From Treponema sp. UBA2869 (GTDB lineage Bacteria > Spirochaetota > Spirochaetia > Treponematales > Treponemataceae), in the NCBI GenBank assembly GCA_002350445.1, contig DEEV01000008.1, positions 1 through 14,303 on the forward strand: DNA of 14,303 nt, written 5' to 3'. How positions within the stretch are numbered: the stretch's first letter is position 1; every line of letters begins with the position of its first letter. A program made the position numbers and the translations under genes. Shown here piece by piece: positions 1 to 7,972 of this stretch. Under the pieces are notes generated by a model. The model made no database searches, was not told the origin of the DNA, and saw nothing but the letters and a program-made list of their open reading frames with translations.

Positions 1-60
1 ACGGTTCTTCGATTGTAGGCATGCGCCGTTGCTGTTGCAGGTAGTTTCTAGGAACTCCAC

Positions 61-85
61 GGTGGTTGAGCTTGTCGAAACCACC
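61..85. repeat. REP-like palindrome containing TTGAGCTTGTCGAA
   Basis: The stretch GGTGGTT (61-67) and AACCACC (79-85) is a perfect 7-bp inverted repeat around the 11-nt centre GAGCTTGTCGA. From memory, palindromes with a core like TTCGACAAGCTCAACCA are scattered as intergenic REP-like elements in many unrelated bacterial genomes, so this looks like one member. Just upstream, AGTTTCTAGGAACT (43-56) is another small imperfect palindrome and may belong to the same unit. Only one copy occurs in this window, so repetition in this genome is inferred. Confidence 0.55.
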
Positions 86-90
86 TTATG

Positions 91-125
91 AAAAGATATC
101 TCCTTTTGGGGATGTCTTTTTTTTT
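91..125 (+). terminator. Intrinsic terminator of an upstream gene outside the window
   Basis: Bases 91-103 pair with 108-120 to give a 13-bp stem (two G-T wobbles) closed by a TTTT loop, followed by a run of T up to 125. This is a textbook rho-independent terminator on the + strand. It must serve a transcript entering from the left edge, since nothing convincing is encoded in bases 1-90. Confidence 0.85.
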
Positions 126-185
126 GCCATAAAATGAGGTATTATTAAAAAAAAATTGCTGTTTTTGAATTTTTAAAGTGAACAA

Positions 186-743
186 ATGAAAAAGATTTTT
201 TTGATATTTGCGTTGTTGCTTGCGGTTTTTACGGTGTTAGCTCAAAATAATTTTTTTAAGTTATCTGAAGAAAAACTGAGTGAAGAAGCATTCAACACAT
301 TGGAAAACTATTTTGAGAACGCTAAAAATCTAATTTCGGACGAACAAGACAGAGAAAAACTTTCTGATGCTGTTGCAAAAATTCTGAGTCTATACAAAAA
401 CAAAAAGCAGATTGATTCACCAAGAGAACATTACGTTGAGTTTGAAGACGGTGAGGTCAGGCTTGCGCTTAGACATTCAGATGGCGGTGCTTTTAAAGGT
501 GCGTTTGGTCATTCTGTAAAGGCAGTATTTTATTTTACGGATGAAAATTCTTATATTCATTTTTTCCTGTGCAATGATGACTGCAATCTTTTTATTGATA
601 TAGCACACGGCGGAAAACGTGAAAATGTTCAGGGCTTTGGTTCTTTAGATTCAGATTACCAGCCGGATTATGAGCCTGCTCGTTTTTACGAATTTAATAC
701 AAAAACAAAAACTGTTCGCACAGGCGATTTTTACTGGGAGTAG
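186..743 (+). CDS. Small secreted protein of unknown function
   Basis: The product is 185 residues. It opens with a classical Sec signal peptide: MKK, then a hydrophobic core to about residue 18, and a likely signal peptidase I site after VLA (residues 17-19), leaving a mature protein starting QNNFF. There is no lipobox cysteine. The mature part has a charged, probably helical first half rich in Glu and Lys (about 25-80) and a second half with alternating hydrophobic and acidic residues that looks beta-rich. It contains a CNDDC cysteine pair around residue 140 that could form a periplasmic disulphide. I recognise no family. It stands alone between the terminator at 91-125 and the bidirectional terminator at 762-786, so it is probably monocistronic. 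The ATG at 186 has only a weak ribosome binding site (AAAGTGA). A periplasmic location is inferred. Confidence 0.8.
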   Translation: MKKIFLIFALLLAVFTVLAQNNFFKLSEEKLSEEAFNTLENYFENAKNLISDEQDREKLSDAVAKILSLYKNKKQIDSPREHYVEFEDGEVRLALRHSDGGAFKGAFGHSVKAVFYFTDENSYIHFFLCNDDCNLFIDIAHGGKRENVQGFGSLDSDYQPDYEPARFYEFNTKTKTVRTGDFYWE

Positions 744-761
744 AGATAAATCTAAATAAAA

Positions 762-786
762 AAAACGACCCTCAATGGGTCGTTTT
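762..786. terminator. Bidirectional intrinsic terminator between convergent genes
   Basis: AAAACGACCC (762-771) and GGGTCGTTTT (777-786) form a perfect 10-bp stem with a 5-nt loop TCAAT. The stem arm supplies Ts on the + strand, and the A-run 758-765 gives eight Ts on the - strand. It ends the secreted-protein gene from the left and the chemoreceptor gene from the right. Confidence 0.9.
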
Positions 787-811
787 ATAATTGTACTACG
801 ATTTTAGGTTT

Positions 812-2878
812 CTAAACTTTAAACTCATCAATTTTCTGTGAAATGTCATTAACCGCGTTTGTCATTTCAACTGCCAGATTGTTCAGATTTTCTGTCGTTT
901 TCTGAGTTGTTTCTGTTGTAGATACAATCATATTAAAGTTTGTTGACATATTTGAAGAAGATTCTTTCAGACTTGAAATTGCGCTTAAGATTTCCTGTGT
1001 ACCATTTTCAATTTCGCGGCTTGAAGCTTGAACATTAGAAGAGGTTGAGTTCATTGCCGAGAGCGCTTCAAGAATCTGCTTTGAACCTTCAGTTTGTTCT
1101 TCCATTGCAACCTTAATATTTTCTACAAGTTCTGAAGTATTTTTTGTTTTTTCAGAAACTTTTTCAAAGGAAAGTTTACTTGCATTTGCGCTTTCTACGA
1201 CCTTTGTAATGTTGTCTGCAATTGTCTGAAGGTTTTCGCCAATACTCTTTGACTGTGTGGCACTTGTATCTGCAAGTTTTCTGATTTCTTCCGCAACAAC
1301 GGCAAAGCCTTTTCCAGCTTCTCCTGCGTGTGCAGATTCAATCATAGCGTTCATAGAAAGCAGGTTAGTCTGTTCAGAAATGTCAGAAATAATTTTGTTT
1401 GTATCCTGCAAAGATTTACTCTGTGAAAGTACAGCTTCAAGAAGTTCATTTACTATCTGATTCTTTTTAATACCATCCAATGTTGCTTCATTTAATACAG
1501 AGAATTCAACCGACATTTTTTCTACAGAGTTTGAAACGGACTTTATGTTTCCAATCATTTCTTCAATAGATGCACTTGCTTGCGTAATGGAAGCGGCCTG
1601 CGATTCAATCATAGCGTTAAGATTTTTAATGCTTTCAGAAATTTCAGTAACAGAATTACTTGTATTATTTACGCAGGTGTCCTCGTTCAAAAGAGTCTGT
1701 GTTGCTTCTTCTATTTCGCCTGCAATGTTAGAAATCTGCTCTTTTGTGCTGTCAAGTTCTGATTTTACTTTTTCAAAAGTGTTGCGAAGATTTAAGTTTG
1801 CAGTTCCAATATCCTTTACTGTTTCATGAACGGTGTTTACAAAAAGGTTTACAGAAGATTTTACATGCGAAATTTCATTGTTATGATTTATTTTAAGACG
1901 TTTGGTAAGATCTTTATCTCCTGTGTTAAGGTTATCAATGTTCTTTTTAATATCATCAAATTTTCCAATCATTATTTTGATGATGATAAGAATACATATT
2001 ACAAGAATGAATGCTACAATAAGACCTCCAATAATAGAATTTTTTCTTAAATTATCAGTGATATGTCCTACTTCATCCTTTGTAACGGAAGCAACTATAG
2101 TCCATGTTTTGTTCGCAAGTTTACATTCTTTTTTAATTATTAAAAGCTCGTCTGTGTTTTCTGCATTAAGAATGTCTTCTCCCGCTCTAAGGTCTCCTGT
2201 ATCATCATAAACCGAAATATTTCCCGTGTTGTAGAAGCTTTTTCCTAAATCATTAATAGGGTTTAGTTCAAGAAAGCCAACCATTCCACCTTTTACAAGA
2301 TTTCCTGTTTTGTCGTCAATAAAGTTTGAACGTACAAAAAGAGGCATAGAGTAAATGCCTGTGTTTGTTTTTCTAGGAGATTCAAGCCATACTGCAGCAT
2401 CTGAATTCTTATGCTGAATAAAGTATTCCTTAGTAAGAATTCCTCCTGTTGAAACTCCGCCTTTTGTGTTGTAGGTTTCAGGACCGCCGTCCTTTGCGCC
2501 TGTTGCATCGTCCCAGAAAACCATAACATAATCAAAACCATTCGGCTTTGTTTTTGATTTTATCATTTTCTTTATGTTTTCACGACTGTCAGATGCATTT
2601 ACGACAGTTCTTTGAAATACGTTAAGAACTTCAACCTGATTTTCAAACCACACCTGAACATTGTCTGTTGACTGTTCAAGAATTGCCTCTATGGCATCAT
2701 CGTAAATTTTTTCTACAGGTTTTCTTGTAAGGGAAGTGGTTATAATCAGATAAATACCGATAAGCACTATAATTTCAAGAAACGCTATGATTCCGTATTT
2801 TGAAAGAAGCGTTTCATTGTGTTTTCTTTTTTCCTTTTTGACTTTTATTTTCTTTTCTTTTGCTTCTTTTTTGCTCAT
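812..2878 (-). CDS. Methyl-accepting chemotaxis protein, transmembrane
   Basis: This 688-residue chemoreceptor senses an extracytoplasmic signal and controls the CheA/CheW array. The order is: a lysine-rich cytoplasmic N-terminus (1-20), TM1 about 29-49, a periplasmic sensor about 50-279 of probable Cache type, TM2 about 281-304, a HAMP region about 304-355, then a long coiled-coil signalling domain. The signalling tip is clear at about 498-535, with SEQTNLLSMNAMIESAHAGE followed by AGKGFAVVAEEIRKLA, which closely matches the family consensus. The C-terminus (DEFKV) has no CheR/CheB-tethering pentapeptide of the NWETF kind, so adaptation enzymes would have to dock on other receptors. The ATG at 2878 has a good ribosome binding site (GGAGA, 2885-2889). 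The gene is monocistronic and divergent from the EAL gene. Ligand unknown; the Cache assignment is a guess from size and layout. Confidence 0.96.
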   Translation of the reverse strand: MSKKEAKEKKIKVKKEKRKHNETLLSKYGIIAFLEIIVLIGIYLIITTSLTRKPVEKIYDDAIEAILEQSTDNVQVWFENQVEVLNVFQRTVVNASDSRENIKKMIKSKTKPNGFDYVMVFWDDATGAKDGGPETYNTKGGVSTGGILTKEYFIQHKNSDAAVWLESPRKTNTGIYSMPLFVRSNFIDDKTGNLVKGGMVGFLELNPINDLGKSFYNTGNISVYDDTGDLRAGEDILNAENTDELLIIKKECKLANKTWTIVASVTKDEVGHITDNLRKNSIIGGLIVAFILVICILIIIKIMIGKFDDIKKNIDNLNTGDKDLTKRLKINHNNEISHVKSSVNLFVNTVHETVKDIGTANLNLRNTFEKVKSELDSTKEQISNIAGEIEEATQTLLNEDTCVNNTSNSVTEISESIKNLNAMIESQAASITQASASIEEMIGNIKSVSNSVEKMSVEFSVLNEATLDGIKKNQIVNELLEAVLSQSKSLQDTNKIISDISEQTNLLSMNAMIESAHAGEAGKGFAVVAEEIRKLADTSATQSKSIGENLQTIADNITKVVESANASKLSFEKVSEKTKNTSELVENIKVAMEEQTEGSKQILEALSAMNSTSSNVQASSREIENGTQEILSAISSLKESSSNMSTNFNMIVSTTETTQKTTENLNNLAVEMTNAVNDISQKIDEFKV

Positions 2879-2915
2879 CTTCTGTCTCCATAAAAAATAA
2901 AATACTTCTACTATA

Positions 2916-2944
2916 ATTATATCATCGATTCTGAAAAATACAAA
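2916..2944 (-). promoter_or_regulatory. Probable sigma-70 promoter of the chemoreceptor gene
   Basis: Read on the - strand, a perfect TATAAT (2921-2916) lies 17 nt from TTTGTA (2944-2939), a weak -35 matching 3 of 6. Transcription would start about 30 nt before the ribosome binding site. No convincing flagellar/chemotaxis sigma-28 promoter (TAAA-N15-GCCGATAA) is seen here. Confidence 0.5.
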
Positions 2945-2987
2945 AAAAAGTAAAAAAAAATAATTAGTTTTTATGCAGATTATGATG

Positions 2988-2993
2988 TATAAT
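2988..2993 (+). promoter_or_regulatory. Possible -10 box for the EAL gene
   Basis: A perfect TATAAT sits 31-36 nt before the ATG at 3024, which would give a leader of about 24 nt carrying the ribosome binding site GGGAG (3015-3019). No good -35 hexamer lies 16-18 nt upstream, so an activator or another sigma factor may be needed. Confidence 0.4.
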
Positions 2994-3023
2994 TTTAGAA
3001 TATTATAAAGTGCAGGGAGTAAA

Positions 3024-4922
3024 ATGACAGCAACACTAAATTATGCAATTTCTTCTCTTATTGTTCTTTTTGTGCTTACTTGTTTTTATTCGCTTCGTCC
3101 AAAGTTGTATCTAAAAGTAAACAAGGCTTTTATTCTATTGTTTGTAACTGAATTTCTTAGTATTCTTGTTGGTCTTGCTTCTGCTTATGTTAACAAATAT
3201 TGCAGTTATTATTCTCCGGCTGTTATCTGCAATTACAATATTCTTTATTATGCGTTTTTTATATTAAGGACATTTGCGCTTCTTTATTTTTATTCCGTAC
3301 TTTTTGAAATGTCTTTTTCAAGCTGGCATAAACTGCTTACAATTGGAATGATTTTGTTTGTTGTTACGGAATTTCTGATTCTTACAACGGCATTTACCCG
3401 CCTGATTTTTTATGTTGCTCCAGACGGTCATATTGTACATGGCGATTTATACAACATAATTTTTATTACTTCGGAATCTTTGCTTATAATCTGCTTCTGT
3501 TACATAGCAAGTTATAGAAAGAAATTTACTAATTATGAACTTTTAAGTGCCTATGTTCCGGTTTTTATAGTTCTATTTGGAATGGCATACACCTTTATGA
3601 TTAAGAATTTTCAGTATATGAATTTCATTTTCATTATTTCAATAATCATTCTGCTTCTTGCTTTTGAAAATCCTGATTTTCATATTGATGCAAGAACAAA
3701 ACTTTTTAACCGTGTTTCTTTTGTAAAATACATAACCGAAATTATTAATAAAAAATCTGATTTTCAGATTTTAGGCTTTGTAATTAAAAATTATTCTGAA
3801 AAACGCAGCATTTTTTGTGGTAATCAGGTTGATTCTACGCTTTCTGAAATAGGAAAATTTCTTTCTATTGAGCTGCCTTCTTTTAAGTGTTTTTATTCAA
3901 GAAACGGACATTTTCTTATTGTTTCCAGAAAAAAGGAAATTCTTGGCGAACTAAAAAATATAATCGAAAGCCGTTTTAAATTTCCCTGGATTACAGATTC
4001 TGCAAATGCATATTTTGATATAGCTTTTATAGGTTTAACATCTGCTCCGTATATAAAATCTGCAGAAAGCGTTATTTCCTGCATTAAACTTGCTTTTGAA
4101 GATGCCGAGCTTTGCACAGAAGGTTCATTGCTTACAATTGACCGCAAAAATTTTGAAGTTCTGGAACGCCGTGGAAAAGTTACAAAACATCTGAATGCGG
4201 CATTAAAGTCCGACGGAATTCAGCTTTATCTTCAGCCGATTATTGATGCAAAATCACGAAGAATAGTTTCTGCCGAAGCACTTGCGCGCCTTGAAGATGA
4301 TGAACTTGGGCTTATTTATCCTGCCGAATTTATAAACATTGCAGAAAAAACTGGCGTAATAGAAGATCTTGGTGAACAGATGCTTGCAAAAACATTTGAT
4401 TTTATTAAAAAAAATGAAATAGGAAAGTATGGCATAAAATGGATTAATGTAAACCTTTCTCCGGTCCAATGCCAGAATTTTGAGCTTCCGTCTAAGATCT
4501 CAGAAATTGCATCGCGTTTTTCTGTGCCCGCTCAAAGTATTCACCTTGAAATTACAGAAGAGTCTATGATTGACACAAATGTATTGAACCGTCAGATGCA
4601 GCTTTTAATTTCTCATGGGTATGATTTTTCTCTTGATGATTATGGAAGCGGTTTTTCGAATATAATGAGGGTAAAACACCTTCCTTTCAATAATATTAAA
4701 ATTGATATGCAGATTGTCTGGGAACATTTTAAATCGCCGGACACTTTTCTTCAAAGTGCAATAACTCTTTTTACGGAACGCGGGCTTACTGTTACTGCAG
4801 AAGGTGTAGAGACAAAAGAAATGGCAGATGCCCTTGAAGCTATGGGGTGCACATATTTACAGGGCTATTATTTTTCAAAACCTGTTCCGGCTCAAAAATT
4901 TCTGGAGCTTATTTCAAAATGA
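3024..4922 (+). CDS. Seven-TM cyclic-di-GMP phosphodiesterase with degenerate GGDEF and intact EAL domain
   Basis: The 632-residue product should hydrolyse cyclic-di-GMP to pGpG at the inner membrane. About seven hydrophobic helices span residues 6-214. A GGDEF-fold domain begins at DARTKLFNR (222-230), but its active-site loop is RNGHF (about 293-297) in place of GGDEF, so it is presumably catalytically dead and may be regulatory. The EAL domain (about 385-630) keeps the expected residues: EAL 418-420, NLS with Asn477, EITEE 509-513, DDYGSG 538-543, KID 559-561, AEGVE 592-596 and QGYYFSKP 613-620. It is therefore likely active. Ribosome binding site GGGAG (3015-3019) is well placed. Its stop overlaps the start of the next gene (ATGA, 4919-4922), implying translational coupling. 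The membrane part may be a 7TM sensor module; its ligand cannot be told. Confidence 0.95.
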   Translation: MTATLNYAISSLIVLFVLTCFYSLRPKLYLKVNKAFILLFVTEFLSILVGLASAYVNKYCSYYSPAVICNYNILYYAFFILRTFALLYFYSVLFEMSFSSWHKLLTIGMILFVVTEFLILTTAFTRLIFYVAPDGHIVHGDLYNIIFITSESLLIICFCYIASYRKKFTNYELLSAYVPVFIVLFGMAYTFMIKNFQYMNFIFIISIIILLLAFENPDFHIDARTKLFNRVSFVKYITEIINKKSDFQILGFVIKNYSEKRSIFCGNQVDSTLSEIGKFLSIELPSFKCFYSRNGHFLIVSRKKEILGELKNIIESRFKFPWITDSANAYFDIAFIGLTSAPYIKSAESVISCIKLAFEDAELCTEGSLLTIDRKNFEVLERRGKVTKHLNAALKSDGIQLYLQPIIDAKSRRIVSAEALARLEDDELGLIYPAEFINIAEKTGVIEDLGEQMLAKTFDFIKKNEIGKYGIKWINVNLSPVQCQNFELPSKISEIASRFSVPAQSIHLEITEESMIDTNVLNRQMQLLISHGYDFSLDDYGSGFSNIMRVKHLPFNNIKIDMQIVWEHFKSPDTFLQSAITLFTERGLTVTAEGVETKEMADALEAMGCTYLQGYYFSKPVPAQKFLELISK

Positions 4923-5629
4923 AAAATATGCCTAAAATTTCTTCGCTTATAGATAAGGCTGTTTTTGATTATGAGCTGATTAAAAATGGAGACAAAATTC
5001 TTATTGGTGCAAGCGGCGGAAAAGATTCTACTGCTTTGATTGAATATTTTGGAATGCGCCTTAAGCGTCCTGACTGCGGTTTTAAGGTTAAGGCATTAAA
5101 TATTCAAAGTGATTTTGCTCCGCCTTTCCCTGCTGAAATTAGAAAATATATAGAAAATTCCGGCGTTCTTTTTGAAAGTATCAATGTTGATGTTCTAAAA
5201 CGTGTAAAGGAAAATCAAAAAATGAGCTGCTGGTGGTGTTCTACACAAAGACGTACGGAACTCTTAAATTATGCACTTGCAAACGGCTTTAATAAAATTG
5301 CGCTTGGACATCATCTTGATGATATTCTTGAAACCTTTTTAATGAATATGACTGAAAAAGGAAACATTTCTACAATGGTTCCAAAAATGAAGTACAATAA
5401 ATGGCCTGTAGAAATAATAAGACCTCTGTGCTATATAAGCGAAAGCCGGCTGGTTGAGCATGCAAAAAAATGTGGCTATTACGGATTTACCTGCACCTGC
5501 AATTTTCAGGATAATTCTACCAGAAAAAGTGCCCGAGAAAAACTTGAATTTCTGACCAGCGGCGATGAAAAAATAAAGCAGCGGATGTTTAATGCGTTAA
5601 AAAATGTTCAGTTGGAATATCTTCCATAA
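4919..5629 (+). CDS. TtcA-family tRNA sulfurtransferase (PP-loop ATPase)
   Basis: The 236-residue protein has an N-terminal ATP-pyrophosphatase P-loop (SGGKDS, 32-37), a CxxC pair CWWC (104-107), HHLDD (131-135) and a late cysteine cluster CTC (192-194). This layout is that of TtcA-like enzymes, which adenylate a tRNA base and, with an iron-sulphur cluster held by three cysteines, insert sulphur (2-thiocytidine 32 in E. coli TtcA). The CWWC motif and short N-terminus differ from E. coli TtcA as I remember it, so the target base is uncertain. An upstream in-frame ATG at 4847 exists inside the EAL gene. I prefer 4919, whose ATG overlaps the preceding stop and lies 11 nt after GGAG (4904-4907); a further ATG at 4928 is possible. 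Co-transcription with the EAL gene is likely, but a functional link is not evident. Confidence 0.88.
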   Translation: MKNMPKISSLIDKAVFDYELIKNGDKILIGASGGKDSTALIEYFGMRLKRPDCGFKVKALNIQSDFAPPFPAEIRKYIENSGVLFESINVDVLKRVKENQKMSCWWCSTQRRTELLNYALANGFNKIALGHHLDDILETFLMNMTEKGNISTMVPKMKYNKWPVEIIRPLCYISESRLVEHAKKCGYYGFTCTCNFQDNSTRKSAREKLEFLTSGDEKIKQRMFNALKNVQLEYLP

Positions 5630-5631
5630 AA

Positions 5632-5683
5632 AAAATGCACCTACTGAAATCTGGCTTTACAACCGGCTTCAGTGGTGCATTTT
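5632..5683. terminator. Bidirectional intrinsic terminator
   Basis: AAAATGCACC (5632-5641) pairs with GGTGCATTTT (5674-5683). After one bulged T, ACTGAA (5643-5648) pairs with TTCAGT (5668-5673), giving 16 bp around a 19-nt loop. On the - strand the stem is followed by eight Ts (5635-5628), so it is strong for the pncB unit. On the + strand the T run is short (TTTT), so it is a weaker stop for the TtcA-like gene, immediately after its stop codon. Confidence 0.8.
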
Positions 5684-5720
5684 ACCTGCATCAATTTTTA
5701 TTGCTTATTTCTGCATAAAA

Positions 5721-7166
5721 TTAATGCTGGCGAATGTTCTTTTCAATAAAATCCTTTTTAAGTTTCATAAGATTTTCTGAAAGAGAAACCTTATAAATAT
5801 GTGGATTTAAAATGCGTTTGTAAGATTCGTCCAAAGATTCAAGCTGGCGCTGCATTGTTTCGCGGCTTAATCTAAGCTGTTTTGCATCTTCCAGACGAGG
5901 TTCTGTGCGTTTTCCACCTTTCATACGAAGTTTTAACAACGGTTCAATTTTTGCCGGAGTAAAAGAGAACTGTCTGTAGTCTACCATCGGGTGATAGAAT
6001 GTTGTTTCTTTTTTTGCTTCGAGTTTTTCATCTGAAAGGGCAAGAATATCGGCGCATGCCATTCCGTTTTCGTCGTAAAGCCGGTAAACGTTTTTAATTC
6101 CCGGATTTGTAGTTTTTGCCGGATTGTCAGAAAATTTCATTGCAGGAATCATTTCGTTTGTTTTTGAATCATGACGGGCTGCAAGTTTGTAAACACCTGT
6201 AAAAGAAGATTCATTTCCGCCTGTTACCATGTGTGTGCCAACGCCCCAGCTGTTTATTGGTGCTTCTCGTGCTACAAGTGTAGAAATAATTTCTTCTGTA
6301 AGTTCGTTTGATACGCTGATTTTTGCCTGTGGGAAACCTGCGCGGTCAAGTTCCTTTCGGACTTCGCGTGTAAGGTAATCGATGTCGCCAGAATCAAGAC
6401 GTACGCCAAAATTGTAACCTTTTTCTACCAGTTCGCTACCTGCAATAATTGCGTTTTTTATACCAGATTTTAATGTATCGTATGTATCAATCAAAAATAC
6501 AGAATTTTCAGGGTAAATTTTTGCATATTCGCGGAATGCTTCAAGTTCTGAAGCGTGGCTCATTATCCATGAGTGAGCCATTGTTCCCATTACAGGAATT
6601 CCAAAGTCTTTTCCAGCCAGTGTGTTAGAGGTTCCTGCCGCACCGCCAATGTAAGATGCTCTTGTTGCACTCATTGCTCCGTCTGGTCCCTGAGCTCGGC
6701 GCAAACCAAATTCCATGATTGGAGCTTTTTTTGATGCAAGCCAGATGCGTGCTGTTTTTGTTGCAATTAAACTCTGAAAGTTTACATGATTAAGTACAAG
6801 ACCTTCAAGAATCTGTGCTTCAATTAAATTTGCATGAATGCGTACAAGCGGTTCCTGAGGGAAAATAACAGAACCTTCGTCAATTGTGTAAAGATCACCG
6901 GAAAAATGAAAATCCTTAAGATAATCAAGAAAGCCCGGTTCAAAGATTTTCTGCTCTGCAAGATATTTAATATCGTCATCACTGAATCTGAACGAAGAAA
7001 GAATATCCATAAGAGTTTCATTTCCTGCCAGTACAGAAAAACCTCCATTGAACGGATGTTTTCTGAAGAACATATCAAAAACAACTTCCTGATTCATGTT
7101 GCCTTTCCAATAGCCCTGTGCCATTGTAAGTTCATAAAAATCCGTAAAAAGTGCGCTTGTTATCAT
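5721..7166 (-). CDS. pncB: Nicotinate phosphoribosyltransferase
   Basis: The enzyme makes nicotinate mononucleotide from nicotinate and PRPP, coupled to ATP, in the NAD salvage (Preiss-Handler) pathway in the cytoplasm. The 481-residue length and motifs are typical: FTDFYELTMAQ (7-17) near the N-terminus, EFGLRRAQG (152-160), GTSNTLAG (178-185), GTMAHS (194-199) with His198 as the expected phosphorylated histidine, LIDTYDT (225-231), and VRLDSGD (255-261) in the PRPP-binding core. A charged C-terminal tail of about 60 residues follows. The ATG at 7166 is preceded by GAGG at a good distance. It is the last gene of a three-gene minus-strand unit, 17 nt after the SDR gene, and ends before the terminator at 5632-5683. 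No NAD-responsive operator was recognised. Confidence 0.96.
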   Translation of the reverse strand: MITSALFTDFYELTMAQGYWKGNMNQEVVFDMFFRKHPFNGGFSVLAGNETLMDILSSFRFSDDDIKYLAEQKIFEPGFLDYLKDFHFSGDLYTIDEGSVIFPQEPLVRIHANLIEAQILEGLVLNHVNFQSLIATKTARIWLASKKAPIMEFGLRRAQGPDGAMSATRASYIGGAAGTSNTLAGKDFGIPVMGTMAHSWIMSHASELEAFREYAKIYPENSVFLIDTYDTLKSGIKNAIIAGSELVEKGYNFGVRLDSGDIDYLTREVRKELDRAGFPQAKISVSNELTEEIISTLVAREAPINSWGVGTHMVTGGNESSFTGVYKLAARHDSKTNEMIPAMKFSDNPAKTTNPGIKNVYRLYDENGMACADILALSDEKLEAKKETTFYHPMVDYRQFSFTPAKIEPLLKLRMKGGKRTEPRLEDAKQLRLSRETMQRQLESLDESYKRILNPHIYKVSLSENLMKLKKDFIEKNIRQH

Positions 7167-7183
7167 TTTAACCTCTTTTTTGC

Positions 7184-7954
7184 CTAATTTTGGTAAGGCC
7201 GTTTACAATATTTATAGGTATATCTTGCAACAACATATCGGCCGAAAAAACGACTGAAAAATGCTGTAAATTTCCATTGTAATTTATATATTGCAGTTTT
7301 CTTTCCTTTGAATGCTCTTTTTAAGCAATGCGAAACAACTTTTGAACTTTCAATTCCGCCTTTTACAACTTTTCTTGCTCCGTTGGATGCAACATTTGCA
7401 AATTCCGTACTCACAGAGCCCGGGCATAAAGCGCATACTTTAATTCCTTTATCTTTAAGTTCGGCCGCAAGTGCAATAGAAAAGCTTAATACATAGGATT
7501 TTGTTGCCGCGTAAACTGCAAAATTTCCAAGCGGCATAAAGGCAGCCATGCTTGATGTGTTTATAATTACAGAACCTTTTTCCATGTAAGGGATTACCAG
7601 CGAACAAAGGCCTGTAAGGGCAGTGCAGTTTAATTCAACCATTTTTGTTTCGCGTTCCAGCGGAGTCTGTTCAAATGGTCCATAAGTTCCAAAGCCTGCA
7701 TTATTTACAAAAAGTGAAATTGTAAAATCGCGCTGAGTTTTTAGAAATGCTTCAAAGTCCTTTACGCCATTTTCACCAGTTAAATCAATTTGAACGGGTT
7801 TTATTGAGGAATTGTTTTCTGCAATTTCTTCAAGAAGTTCTTTACGGCGGGCAATAATCCATATTTCATCAAAATCATATTTTTGGGAAATTTGTAATGT
7901 GAATTCTTTACCCATGCCGGCGCTGGCACCGGTTACAACGGCAACCTTTTTCAT
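7184..7954 (-). CDS. Short-chain dehydrogenase/reductase
   Basis: The 256-residue classical SDR has the Rossmann cofactor motif TGASAGMG (8-15), basic residues Arg36-Arg37 after the second strand suggesting NADP(H), NNAG (84-87), catalytic Ser135 in NTSS, and YAATK with Tyr148 and Lys152. The full Ser-Tyr-Lys set is present, so it should be an active oxidoreductase. The substrate cannot be told from the sequence. The last 45 residues are basic and aromatic (FTAFFSRFFGRY) and could form a membrane-surface helix. It lies 18 nt downstream of the diguanylate cyclase gene and 17 nt upstream of pncB, so the three are probably co-transcribed. The ribosome binding site is weak. A TATAAT occurs just 8 nt before the ATG on this strand, probably by chance. 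Confidence 0.93.
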   Translation of the reverse strand: MKKVAVVTGASAGMGKEFTLQISQKYDFDEIWIIARRKELLEEIAENNSSIKPVQIDLTGENGVKDFEAFLKTQRDFTISLFVNNAGFGTYGPFEQTPLERETKMVELNCTALTGLCSLVIPYMEKGSVIINTSSMAAFMPLGNFAVYAATKSYVLSFSIALAAELKDKGIKVCALCPGSVSTEFANVASNGARKVVKGGIESSKVVSHCLKRAFKGKKTAIYKLQWKFTAFFSRFFGRYVVARYTYKYCKRPYQN

Positions 7955-7972
7955 CAGCTTGATTATATCAAT

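Noticed and set aside
2..91. Open frame from the left edge to a TGA at 89-91, passing through the REP-like palindrome and ending VVELVETTL
   Set aside because: Its tail is simply the translated repeat, and nothing before it is recognisable. The end of a real upstream gene may instead be the TAG at 42-44 in another frame. Too little sequence to call.
124..148. TTGCCA (124-129) as a -35 for the secreted-protein gene
   Set aside because: The nearest -10-like hexamers (TATTAT, TATTAA) are only 10-13 nt away, too close for a sigma-70 promoter.
1257..1829. Open frames on the + strand opposite the chemoreceptor coiled coil
   Set aside because: Shadow frames of the strongly supported MCP gene; low-complexity translations without a start signal or motif.
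2920..2945. Sigma-28 type promoter (ATCGATGA resembling GCCGATAA) for the chemoreceptor
   Set aside because: Only 5 of 8 bases match and no TAAA box lies 15 nt upstream; the TATAAT box is the better explanation.
6834..7187. 117-codon + strand frame opposite pncB
   Set aside because: Antisense shadow of a well-conserved enzyme; no motif and no ribosome binding site.
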